A stretch of 7,611 nt of DNA from an uncultured Eubacteriales bacterium (lineage in GTDB: Bacteria > Bacillota > Clostridia > Christensenellales > CAG-138). A program made the position numbers and the translations under genes. The stretch's first letter is position 1; each line of letters opens with the position of its first letter. Of the stretch, positions 1 to 6,337 are shown one piece after another. The notes beneath the pieces are model-generated. The model worked only from the letters and a program-made list of their open reading frames with translations, made no database searches and was not told the origin of the DNA. Location of the stretch: the NCBI GenBank assembly GCA_900546845.1, contig UREK01000053.1:1-7611 (forward strand), written 5' to 3'.

Positions 1-49
1 CCCCCTTTTTGAAAGGGGGTGGCAGCGCGCAAGCGCTGACGGGGGATTG
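1..49. repeat. Two-hairpin intergenic element, probable dispersed repeat
   Basis: Two perfect stem-loops stand side by side. Bases 1-8 (CCCCCTTT) pair with 12-19 (AAAGGGGG) around a 3-base loop. Bases 23-28 (CAGCGC) pair with 33-38 (GCGCTG) around a GCAA tetraloop (plus-strand sense). A GACGGGGGATTG tail follows. I recall this layout (C/T-rich palindrome, a short TGGC link, a second GC hairpin, then a GGGGATTG tail) as a common intergenic repeat in gut Clostridia genomes, but I cannot search for copies here. It may also act as the 3' end of the rlmH transcript; read on the minus strand, any T-tract after the first hairpin would fall outside the window. Confidence 0.45.
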
Positions 50-136
50 CCGTATCAAGAAACCGTTTCAGAAAGCACGCCGCCCCCTACGCGGTTTCAG
101 CCGGGCAAGGCAACTCTCCCCCGCCGCCTTCTCCCA
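50..136. other. Intergenic region downstream of rlmH
   Basis: This is the 3' side of the leftward walJ-rlmH unit. It carries a 7-bp inverted repeat, GAAACCG (59-65) against CGGTTTC (92-98), with a 26-base interior. There is no T-tract on the minus strand that would make it a convincing terminator. I see no gene here. Confidence 0.4.
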
Positions 137-616
137 TTATTTGTGATATGGTTCCCCGTTCATGATCTTGAATGCGCGGTAGACCTGCTCCAGCAGCATG
201 ACGCGGAAGATCTGGTGCGAGAAGGTCGGCTTCCCGAAGGAGAGCCGGAAATCCGCCCGGTCGAGCACCTCCTGGGAATGGCCGAGCGAACCGCCGATCG
301 CAAAGGCGATGCGGCTTTTGCCCGCGCCCATCCAGCCCTGTATGTGCGCGGCGAGCTGCTCGCTCGAAAGCTCCGCGCCGCGCTGGTCCAGCGCCACGAG
401 GAAATCCCCCTCGCCCACGCGCGCGAGCATCCGCTTGCCCTCCGCCGCCTTCACCTGCTCCCTTTGCGCGGCGCTGAGCTGTTCCGGCGCGCGCTCGTCC
501 GCAAGCTCGATGATCTCCACCGCCGCATAGCGCGAAAGGCGCTTGACAAATTCCGCCACGGCGTCCGCGTAAAAGCGTTCCTTCAGCTTCCCGATGCACA
601 GGATGCGGATCAGCAT
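137..616 (-). CDS. rlmH: 23S rRNA (pseudouridine-1915-N3)-methyltransferase RlmH
   Basis: The 159-residue protein has the usual RlmH length. Family knowledge: RlmH is a small dimeric SPOUT-class enzyme that uses S-adenosylmethionine to methylate N3 of a pseudouridine in helix 69 of 23S rRNA, acting on assembled ribosomes. Visible marks are the N-terminal strand MLIRILCIGKLKE, LDQRG at 76-80, the glycine-rich cofactor loop IGGSLG at 107-112, LLEQVYRA at 131-138, and the C-terminal PYHK whose histidine belongs to the active site. The ATG at 616 is chosen because the product then begins exactly as family members do. It also has a GAGGGGG ribosome binding site; a longer frame reading back to 751 would overlap the upstream gene. 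It lies 13 bases after walJ, so the two are probably co-transcribed. The sequence covering its ribosome binding site recurs inverted at 41-55. Confidence 0.96.
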   Translation of the reverse strand: MLIRILCIGKLKERFYADAVAEFVKRLSRYAAVEIIELADERAPEQLSAAQREQVKAAEGKRMLARVGEGDFLVALDQRGAELSSEQLAAHIQGWMGAGKSRIAFAIGGSLGHSQEVLDRADFRLSFGKPTFSHQIFRVMLLEQVYRAFKIMNGEPYHK

Positions 617-629
617 ACGGCAATCCCCC

Positions 630-1418
630 TCAATCCACTTCGTAAATTTCCCCGACGCGGTCCCGGTGGGCGACGGAAAGCGCAAACGCTTCGTCCGGAA
701 CGTCGCTTGCGCGCAGCGCGGCGCGCACCGTCTCGAGCGCGAGGGATTCAAAATTGTTCTCCCGGCTCAGGTGGCCGAGCACCGCCCGGCGCACGCCCCG
801 GCCATAGAGCGCCGTGAGCGCCGCGCCGCACGCGTCGTTGGAAAGGTGCCCCTCGTCCCCCAGGATGCGCCGCTTGAGCGGGAAGGGGTAACGCCCGGCC
901 TTGAGCATCTCCACATCGTGGTTGGATTCGATGAGGATGAGGCCGCTGCCCGAGACGGCGTCCAGCATGCGCTCGTTGACGTGGCCCGCGTCCGTCAGGA
1001 TGGAGAGCTTGCTCCCCCCGCTTTGGAACACGAACCCGACGGACTCGTTCGCGTCATGCGGGGTTTTATACGGCAAAACGTTTACGCCGCCCAGGTAGAA
1101 ATCCCGTTCCGTTTCAAACACGCGCATCTGCGCCGGGGGGATCTCCCCGATGAGCGGCAGCATGCCCCGCCAGGTGCCCGCGTTTGCGTATACGGGCAGG
1201 CGGTAGCGCCGCGCGAGGATGCCAACGCCCTTTACATGGTCGCTGTGCTCATGGGTGACGAGGATGCCGGAAAGCTGCTCCGGCGCGACGCCCGCGGCTG
1301 CAAGCGCCTCCGCCACCACGCGCCCCGGGAGGCCGGCGTCCACAAGGATCGCCGCCCCATCCGCGAGGACGAGCAGCGCGTTGCCGGAAGATCCGCTGTA
1401 AAGTGGGCAAAACCGCAA
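630..1418 (-). CDS. walJ: MBL-fold metallohydrolase, WalJ/YycJ family
   Basis: A 262-residue metallo-beta-lactamase-fold protein of the WalJ/YycJ type. The N-terminus reads MRFCPLYSGSSGN, the family's typical opening (SGSSGN strand-loop). The metal-binding motif THEHSDH is at 55-61, with further likely ligands at H121, D143 (LTDAGH) and H216 (LGHLSREN). Family knowledge: members are Zn/Mn-type hydrolases usually encoded near walRK or rlmH, and a 5'-to-3' exonuclease activity has been proposed for a Bacillus homologue. The substrate in this organism is not known. The TTG at 1418 is preferred over a GTG at 1439: AGGAGG (1433-1428) lies 9 bases before the TTG, while the GTG version would place that site inside the coding region. 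Directly followed by rlmH, without the htrA gene that separates the pair in Bacillus. Confidence 0.9.
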   Translation of the reverse strand: MRFCPLYSGSSGNALLVLADGAAILVDAGLPGRVVAEALAAAGVAPEQLSGILVTHEHSDHVKGVGILARRYRLPVYANAGTWRGMLPLIGEIPPAQMRVFETERDFYLGGVNVLPYKTPHDANESVGFVFQSGGSKLSILTDAGHVNERMLDAVSGSGLILIESNHDVEMLKAGRYPFPLKRRILGDEGHLSNDACGAALTALYGRGVRRAVLGHLSRENNFESLALETVRAALRASDVPDEAFALSVAHRDRVGEIYEVD

Positions 1419-1427
1419 GCGGACGCA

Positions 1428-1433
1428 CCTCCT
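1428..1433 (-). promoter_or_regulatory. Ribosome binding site deciding the walJ TTG start
   Basis: A perfect AGGAGG on the minus strand stands 9 bases upstream of a TTG codon at 1418-1416. It fixes the start downstream of the longer GTG-initiated frame. Confidence 0.75.
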
Positions 1434-1470
1434 TTCCACCCCTAAAATACGCTCGTAAAAAGCCTTTGTT

Positions 1471-1499
1471 ATTCTAACACGCGCGTCCGCATGCGTCCA
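1471..1499 (-). promoter_or_regulatory. Candidate sigma-A promoter for walJ-rlmH
   Basis: On the minus strand an extended -10 TGTTAGAAT (hexamer TAGAAT at 1476-1471) lies 17 bases after a weak -35 TGGACG (1499-1494, four of six consensus bases). The implied transcription start is about 45 bases before the walJ TTG. The call rests on pattern only. Confidence 0.4.
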
Positions 1500-1658
1500 T
1501 ATTTATAAAAATAAAGACGGATTTTTAAACATAGGATCGCTTCGCGCCCATTTCGTCAAAAAAAGGAAACTGCCCGGAGCTGCCCTGTAAGGCTCCTGCC
1601 TGGCGGTGGATCGGGGCGCATGCTGCGGATGCCCAGGCAAGATATATTATTCTGCGAA

Positions 1659-1688
1659 TTGACAGGGGCTGGTGAAACATGATATGTT
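1659..1688 (+). promoter_or_regulatory. Sigma-A promoter of the ABC transporter operon
   Basis: A perfect -35 TTGACA (1659-1664) is followed after 18 bases by TATGTT (1683-1688, four of six consensus). That hexamer carries an upstream TGA forming an extended -10. An AT-rich stretch (GATATATTATT, 1641-1651) sits just before the -35 like an UP element. Transcription would start near 1695, leaving a leader of about 195 bases before the first permease. Confidence 0.6.
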
Positions 1689-1752
1689 AACCTTATAACA
1701 AGGCGTAAATTCCCAATTCGAAGGCAACCATTCCACAGGCTTTTATATTTGT

Positions 1753-1775
1753 TCCCGCCCGGCGGGTGGGCGGGA
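1753..1775 (+). promoter_or_regulatory. GC-rich hairpin in the ABC operon leader
   Basis: TCCCGCCC (1753-1760) and GGGCGGGA (1768-1775) form a perfect 8-bp stem with a 7-base loop. No T-tract follows, so it is not an intrinsic terminator. It could stabilise the mRNA or be a protein or regulatory RNA site. The function is unknown. Confidence 0.4.
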
Positions 1776-1890
1776 GGAAAGCACCGGCTGAAACTGAACA
1801 GCGATGGGGGTGACGCTCCGAACGTAAACGCAGCTTCTCTGCACTTTCCCGACAGAACAAGAAAGACCGATTTACACGAGAGGTTTGCAT

Positions 1891-3981
1891 ATGATCTTCC
1901 GCACCAGCCTGAAACAGACCCTGCGCATGCCGGTGAAGCTCATCGCCTATTTCCTCGTCACCGCGCTTGCGGCGGCGTTTCTCTGCGTGGGGCTGACCCT
2001 GGAGCGCAACTCGCAGCGCAACCTTGCGGCAGCGGACAATTGTTTTACCACCATCGCCGTGCCGGAGGCATATCATCTCGGTGTCCTAATGCCTACGCTT
2101 ACCGCAGAAGAAAAAATAAAATACCGCGATCCCGAAACGGGCAAATTAGACCTGCCGCAGGAGCTGGTGTCCTATGTCCCCATCCCCGCATGGGCAACGG
2201 AATCGGAGCTTGACCTTACGCCCCTGCGCGAAGCGCCCGGGGTGGAGCGCATCGACCTGCGCGGGCGCTTCGGTGCGCGGGTGAATGGGGAAACGCAGCT
2301 CAGCTATGGCCTTGACCCGGAACGGTACGCCTGCATGGAGGATGTTGTGATCTTTTCGGTGGACGCGGAGGAACCCATTGTCGTTCGCTCCTCCTATGGC
2401 GTGCAGGGCGTGGTGCCGAGAACCGACGTCCCGGTTACGCTGCTTTTTTCCGCGAACCGCCTATATCAGTACGCGGAGACGCTGCCGCTTTCCAACCATA
2501 ATCTCTCGCCCGAGATGCTTTCCGCATCCGCCGCGGGCCTGCCCGCGATGTTCGACCTTGGCGCGGATTACCCGGAAGGCTCGTTCGTGCTCCAACCCGG
2601 AAAGCAGTATATCGCGCTGTTGTCGGATGTTTTGCCCCATGTTCACATGAATTCGGAAGGGAACGTCACCCAGACCGGCTTCGTGTATTCCGCGAGTCTC
2701 AACAGCGACGCATATCATACCCCGAGGCGCTCTGCCTACAGCGCCAGTTCCCAGCGGCAAAGCACGCTGCGGCTTTTCTTATCCATTTTATCCCCAGAGG
2801 AAACGCCCCCGTATCTCCCCATCGCGGAATATTACGACGGCTTCTTTGACACGGAGGAAGGCGCATATTATAAGGAAGTCATCGAAGCGTACCAGATCAA
2901 CTCCAATTCCCTTACGGCGATCGCCACCGGGGACATGGCTGCTATGCGCCCATTCCATTCCGGCGAGGTGTACCTTTCTGCGGGGCGCGCCTTTACGGAG
3001 GAGGAATACGCCGCAGGCGCGAAGGTCTGCGTCGTGAGCGCGGCCATGGCGGAGTTCAACGGCTGGGAGATCGGCGACACGCTCTCCCTCTCGTTTTACG
3101 ATTGCCCGCCCATCCAGTATAACGACAACCCGGATAACCTGAACCCGACGCGAGAATGGCAGTATTCCGCCTACACGAAGGACTCCGCCGGCTTTTTCGA
3201 CGAAGGGGAATATGAGATCGTCGGCCTGTTCGGCGGGCGGGTGGAACGCGGGCAGCGCAAGCAATACAACAGCACCATCGACAAGCTGCACATGGTGAAC
3301 GTCATTCTCCCGGACACCTCGGTGGAGCATGCGCCCGCGCCCAGCGTTTACAAATACACCTCCTCCATCCGCCTGGAGAACAGCGAGGCGGTGGAGTTCA
3401 TCACGGCGATGCAGGCTTCCGGTCTGACGGAATCCGCGGAGGACGAATACGGCAGATACGAGCTGCGCTTCACCGTTTACGACCAGGGATATTCCCACGT
3501 GGCCCCGGGCCTGGAACAGCTTTCCCGCGTGAGCCGGCTGATGCTCCTGCTGTCCCTTGCGACGGCGGGCGCGGCGGCGCTGGCGCTCGCGCTCATCCAT
3601 GTGCTGCGCATGCGGCGGGAGCTTGCGGCAATGCGTTCGCTCGGCACGAAGAAGGGGCAGATCGCCGGCATTGCGCTCCTTGGCGTGCTGCTCGTGTGCC
3701 TGCTGGGCGCGGCTGCGGGCGCATATGCGGGACATGCGCTTTCCACGGAGGTTGCGGAGCATGTGCTCGCGGGCGCGGAAGCGGACGCGGCGGACAGGGC
3801 CTTCACCGCCATGATGGGCGAGGAAACGGCGAAGGAGTTCGCCTTCACGCTCGAAAGCGACGCGGCGCTCGCGTTCGCTTCGGGCGGCGGGGTTGCCGCG
3901 GCGTTTCTGCTGCTTGCCCTGCTGCTGCTCGCGGCGGAGCTCCGGCGGCCGCCCATGGCGCTCCTCGCGGTGCGGGAATAG
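1891..3981 (+). CDS. ABC transporter permease, FtsX/MacB-like, large outside domain
   Basis: A 696-residue membrane protein with type VII ABC permease topology. One N-terminal helix (about 17-37) is followed by a domain of about 510 residues expected outside the membrane, then three C-terminal helices (about 550-572, 591-613, 665-685). Between helices 2 and 3 lies the cytoplasmic motif RRELAAMRSLGTKKGQ (M581-G585 at its core), characteristic of FtsX-domain permeases. Family knowledge: such proteins (MacB, LolC/E, FtsX, BceB) do not usually form a channel across the bilayer but pass ATPase motion to the outside domain. That fits extrusion, extraction or signalling; the substrate is unknown. 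The ATG at 1891 follows GAGAGG (1878-1883) by 7 bases; an in-frame TTG two codons earlier is disfavoured. It is first in an operon with a second permease 20 bases downstream. Confidence 0.85.
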   Translation: MIFRTSLKQTLRMPVKLIAYFLVTALAAAFLCVGLTLERNSQRNLAAADNCFTTIAVPEAYHLGVLMPTLTAEEKIKYRDPETGKLDLPQELVSYVPIPAWATESELDLTPLREAPGVERIDLRGRFGARVNGETQLSYGLDPERYACMEDVVIFSVDAEEPIVVRSSYGVQGVVPRTDVPVTLLFSANRLYQYAETLPLSNHNLSPEMLSASAAGLPAMFDLGADYPEGSFVLQPGKQYIALLSDVLPHVHMNSEGNVTQTGFVYSASLNSDAYHTPRRSAYSASSQRQSTLRLFLSILSPEETPPYLPIAEYYDGFFDTEEGAYYKEVIEAYQINSNSLTAIATGDMAAMRPFHSGEVYLSAGRAFTEEEYAAGAKVCVVSAAMAEFNGWEIGDTLSLSFYDCPPIQYNDNPDNLNPTREWQYSAYTKDSAGFFDEGEYEIVGLFGGRVERGQRKQYNSTIDKLHMVNVILPDTSVEHAPAPSVYKYTSSIRLENSEAVEFITAMQASGLTESAEDEYGRYELRFTVYDQGYSHVAPGLEQLSRVSRLMLLLSLATAGAAALALALIHVLRMRRELAAMRSLGTKKGQIAGIALLGVLLVCLLGAAAGAYAGHALSTEVAEHVLAGAEADAADRAFTAMMGEETAKEFAFTLESDAALAFASGGGVAAAFLLLALLLLAAELRRPPMALLAVRE

Positions 3982-4001
3982 ACGATCGGGGAAGAGACGG
4001 T

Positions 4002-5096
4002 ATGAGGATGGCATGGCACAGCTTCACACGGAACTGGCGGGCGACGCTGGCCGCGCTGCTCACGGCGGCGGCGCTCACAGCGTTCCTGCTCGTCTATTCG
4101 GACAACATCCGCCGCTCTGAGGTGGAGCTCCGGAACGCATATGAGACCGTCCCCGTGGAAGCATACCTCACGGGCATATCGGAGGCGCAGCAGCCGAGCT
4201 TCAACGAGACGCTCATCAACGACATCCTTGCAAGCGGGTTTGTCTGCTCTGCCCAGATGGCGGCGCAGTGCCAGGTGAATCTGGGGGATGTGCTACGCGC
4301 GATGGACACGATCGAGATGGCCGCGGCGCTTTCCGAATTCAAATCCAGCATCGAATGGCTCCCAGGGTATGATGAAACGCTGTTTGCCGGGCGGGAGGCG
4401 GTCTGCATTGTGCCGCGCGGCACGCAGGCCGCCCTGGGGGATGAGCTCCGGCTCTCGATGCGCACGCGGCGCAGCGCCGTCTTAACGCTCAAGGTCGTGG
4501 GCCTTTACGGCGGCGGGTATGAGGGCGTCAGAAAGGTGTATTATTGCCCGCTCGCCTGCCTGCGCGATTTTTACGGTGAAAACGGGATGACGCTTTCCTA
4601 CTGCGGGCTTGAGATGGAGCTTTGCAATACGCGGGAGCTGAACGAATTCAAAGCGCAGATGAAGGAGCTCAAGCTCGACGGCGGGATGACGCGCCTTGTG
4701 GTGAACGATGCGCTGCTCATCGCCATCACCACGCAACTTCAGCAGCACATCCGCCTGCTGAATACGCTGCTGCCGTTCTTGTTCGCGTTTGCGGCGGCGA
4801 TCGGCTTTGTGCTGAGCTTTCTGCTTTTGCGCGGGCGGCGGCGGGAAGCGGCCGTGATGCGTTCGCTCGGCGCAAAGCGCGGCCGTGTGTTCGGCACGCT
4901 GCTGCTGGAAACCGGCCTGCAGGCCGCCTGCGGCGCGGCGCTCGGCACGCTTGCCGCATACCTCATCGCAGGGGGTGCGGCGGTCAGCGCGCCGCATATC
5001 GCGCTCGTGCTTGCCTGCTACCTTGTGGGCGGGGCCATGGCGGTGCTGCGCCTCCTGCGCGGGAACGTGCTGCGGCTGATGGCCGCGAAGGAATGA
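4002..5096 (+). CDS. ABC transporter permease, FtsX/MacB-like, small
   Basis: A 364-residue permease with the same layout as its upstream neighbour. One N-terminal helix is at about 14-32, then an outside domain of roughly 220 residues, then helices at about 256-278, 295-318 and 324-345. The FtsX-domain motif RREAAVMRSLGAKRGR (M286-G290) closely matches the corresponding stretch of the first permease, so the two are probably paralogues forming a heterodimer, as LolC/LolE do. The ATG at 4002 starts 20 bases after the previous stop. Its ribosome binding site (GGGGAAGAGA, 3988-3997) is imperfect, and an in-frame ATG at 4008 is possible. It ends in an ATGA overlap with an in-frame ATG of the ATPase gene. 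The substrate is unknown. Confidence 0.82.
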   Translation: MRMAWHSFTRNWRATLAALLTAAALTAFLLVYSDNIRRSEVELRNAYETVPVEAYLTGISEAQQPSFNETLINDILASGFVCSAQMAAQCQVNLGDVLRAMDTIEMAAALSEFKSSIEWLPGYDETLFAGREAVCIVPRGTQAALGDELRLSMRTRRSAVLTLKVVGLYGGGYEGVRKVYYCPLACLRDFYGENGMTLSYCGLEMELCNTRELNEFKAQMKELKLDGGMTRLVVNDALLIAITTQLQQHIRLLNTLLPFLFAFAAAIGFVLSFLLLRGRRREAAVMRSLGAKRGRVFGTLLLETGLQAACGAALGTLAAYLIAGGAAVSAPHIALVLACYLVGGAMAVLRLLRGNVLRLMAAKE

Positions 5097-5125
5097 CAAT
5101 TTATGGAACGAAAGGAGATTTTCCC

Positions 5126-5792
<667 letters not shown>

Positions 5793-5794
<2 letters not shown>

Positions 5795-5816
5795 TGGAGC
5801 ATGGCTCATTGTTTTT
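5793..5816 (+). terminator. Candidate intrinsic terminator of the ABC operon
   Basis: AAT(G)GAGC (5793-5800, one bulged base) pairs with GCTCATT (5804-5810) across an ATG loop and is followed by GTTTTT (5811-5816). The hairpin overlaps the ATPase stop codon TAA. The stem is short and only modestly GC-rich, so termination may be incomplete. Confidence 0.45.
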
Positions 5817-5876
5817 CACTCAATCAATAAGGTTGCCTGTAATAGATTGCTTGCATCTACAGACTGGTTGAGTGAA
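5815..5876. repeat. 12-bp inverted repeat around a 38-base interior
   Basis: TTCACTCAATCA (5815-5826) pairs with TGGTTGAGTGAA (5865-5876), with one G-T wobble. Neither strand shows a T-tract after it. It lies at the left edge of the AT-rich segment and could be a remnant of a small mobile element, a transcript hairpin or a protein site. I see no second copy in the window. Confidence 0.45.
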
Positions 5877-5942
5877 TTATGTGCATCTGAGTCACAGAAC
5901 AGTCAAAAAATAGAAGAATGAGGGGGGATAGATAGGCAACAA

Positions 5943-5967
5943 ATAGTATCTGTTACCAATATACTAT
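5943..5967. promoter_or_regulatory. Inverted repeat, operator- or hairpin-like
   Basis: ATAGTAT (5943-5949) and ATACTAT (5961-5967) form a 7-bp dyad with an 11-base spacer. A TATACT that resembles a -10 element overlaps its right arm (5960-5965), but no good -35 stands at the right distance. An unused ribosome binding site follows 7 bases later. Confidence 0.3.
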
Positions 5968-6026
5968 CATAAATAAGGAGGATGATACCCGTGGGTGAAT
6001 AGAGTCGAAAAGTATCTACAAATAAT

Positions 6027-6049
6027 GAGAATTTCAACTTCGAAATCTC
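6027..6049 (+). promoter_or_regulatory. Small hairpin upstream of the secreted-protein gene
   Basis: GAG(A)ATTTC (6027-6035, one bulged base) pairs with GAAATCTC (6042-6049) around a 6-base loop. It lies about 36 bases before the ribosome binding site of the gene at 6096. It may shape the leader; function unknown. Confidence 0.3.
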
Positions 6050-6095
6050 GAATAGCTGAATACTCAACTTAACTATGGAATTAAGGAGGTAAATT

Positions 6096-6335
6096 ATGAG
6101 AAGAATAATAAAACTAGTAGCTGCTTTTCTGATTGTTACTATGATGGGCACTTTAGCCTATGCACAAGATATAGGGAACGGTATTCAAAGCAGCGATTAC
6201 GATGATGGGTATAATTCTAGTCTTGAACTTATAGGACTTACCCACGAAATGTACTCAAACATGCCCGAGGAAAAGCGCACATACTATGCTGATTTTGATG
6301 TTGTACAGGTAGCAAAAAAAAAACACAGTATTTAA
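6096..6335 (+). CDS. Secreted protein, N-terminal part before frameshift
   Basis: 79 residues. It begins with a textbook Sec signal peptide: MRRIIK, a hydrophobic core (about 7-20) and a probable cleavage site AYA-QD after residue 23. The ATG follows GGAGG (6085-6089) by 6 bases, a strong site. The mature part is acidic and contains LTHEMYSNMPEEKRTYYADFD. This frame stops at 6335, 12 bases after a run of ten A (6314-6323). Supplying one extra A in the run (or removing two) lets the protein continue as KKTQYLKVTESVNP, in frame with the segment at 6338, giving 322 residues in all. The short product is therefore best seen as the beginning of a longer exported protein, interrupted by mutation, by base-calling error or by controlled slippage. 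The family is not recognised. Confidence 0.75.
   Translation: MRRIIKLVAAFLIVTMMGTLAYAQDIGNGIQSSDYDDGYNSSLELIGLTHEMYSNMPEEKRTYYADFDVVQVAKKKHSI
6314..6323 (+). repeat. Run of ten A at the frameshift site
   Basis: The homopolymer A10 lies where the secreted-protein frame must change for the two coding halves to join. Read as GCA AAA AAA AAA CAC it leads to a stop within four codons; with eleven A it reads into the downstream frame. Runs of nine or more A are known sites of polymerase slippage and of replication slippage, and also of sequencing error. Confidence 0.85.
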
Positions 6336-6337
6336 AA

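Larger units (their letters stand above)
1419..1890. other. Intergenic region between walJ and the ABC operon
   Basis: This 472-base region holds divergent promoter candidates pointing at walJ (minus) and at the ABC operon (plus), and no convincing gene. Between the promoters, 1576-1638 is GC-rich and foldable: GGAGC (1576-1580) pairs with GCTCC (1592-1596), and TGCCTGG (1597-1603) pairs with CCAGGCA (1633-1639). Its surroundings at 1500-1560 are AT-rich. From about 1695 it is the operon leader. I match no known riboswitch or small RNA in it. Confidence 0.5.
5795..6095. other. AT-rich non-coding leader region
   Basis: The 301 bases between the ABC operon and the secreted-protein gene hold no supported gene. 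They do hold several structures: a 12-bp inverted repeat (5815-5876), a 7-bp inverted repeat (5943-5967), an unused AAGGAGG (5975-5981) and a hairpin (6027-6049). No promoter with both hexamers well matched is visible. The composition shifts here from GC-rich to AT-rich. Confidence 0.5.

Noticed and set aside
1528..1559. Second minus-strand promoter (TTGACG ... TATGTT)
   Set aside because: The spacer is 20 bases, too long for an ordinary sigma-A promoter, and no MerR-type regulator is in view; the 1471-1499 candidate is closer and better spaced.
1695..1890. Riboswitch in the ABC operon leader
   Set aside because: I compared it by eye with fluoride, guanidine, ZTP, c-di-GMP and manganese riboswitch cores and found no convincing match.
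2788..4014. Minus-strand 408-codon open frame opposite the large permease
   Set aside because: An Arg/His/Gln-rich product with no recognisable domain, fully antisense to a well-supported permease in GC-rich DNA; a typical shadow frame.
3696..5096. 466-codon frame starting inside the first permease and continuing as the second
   Set aside because: Its first hundred residues are a low-complexity Gly/Arg shadow of the upstream gene. The real second permease begins at the ATG at 4002 after the first one stops.
5903..6151. Minus-strand 82-codon open frame with hydrophobic product
   Set aside because: It starts at a GTG without a ribosome binding site, lies opposite the leader and signal peptide of the 6096 gene, and its hydrophobicity is explained by AT-rich antisense reading.
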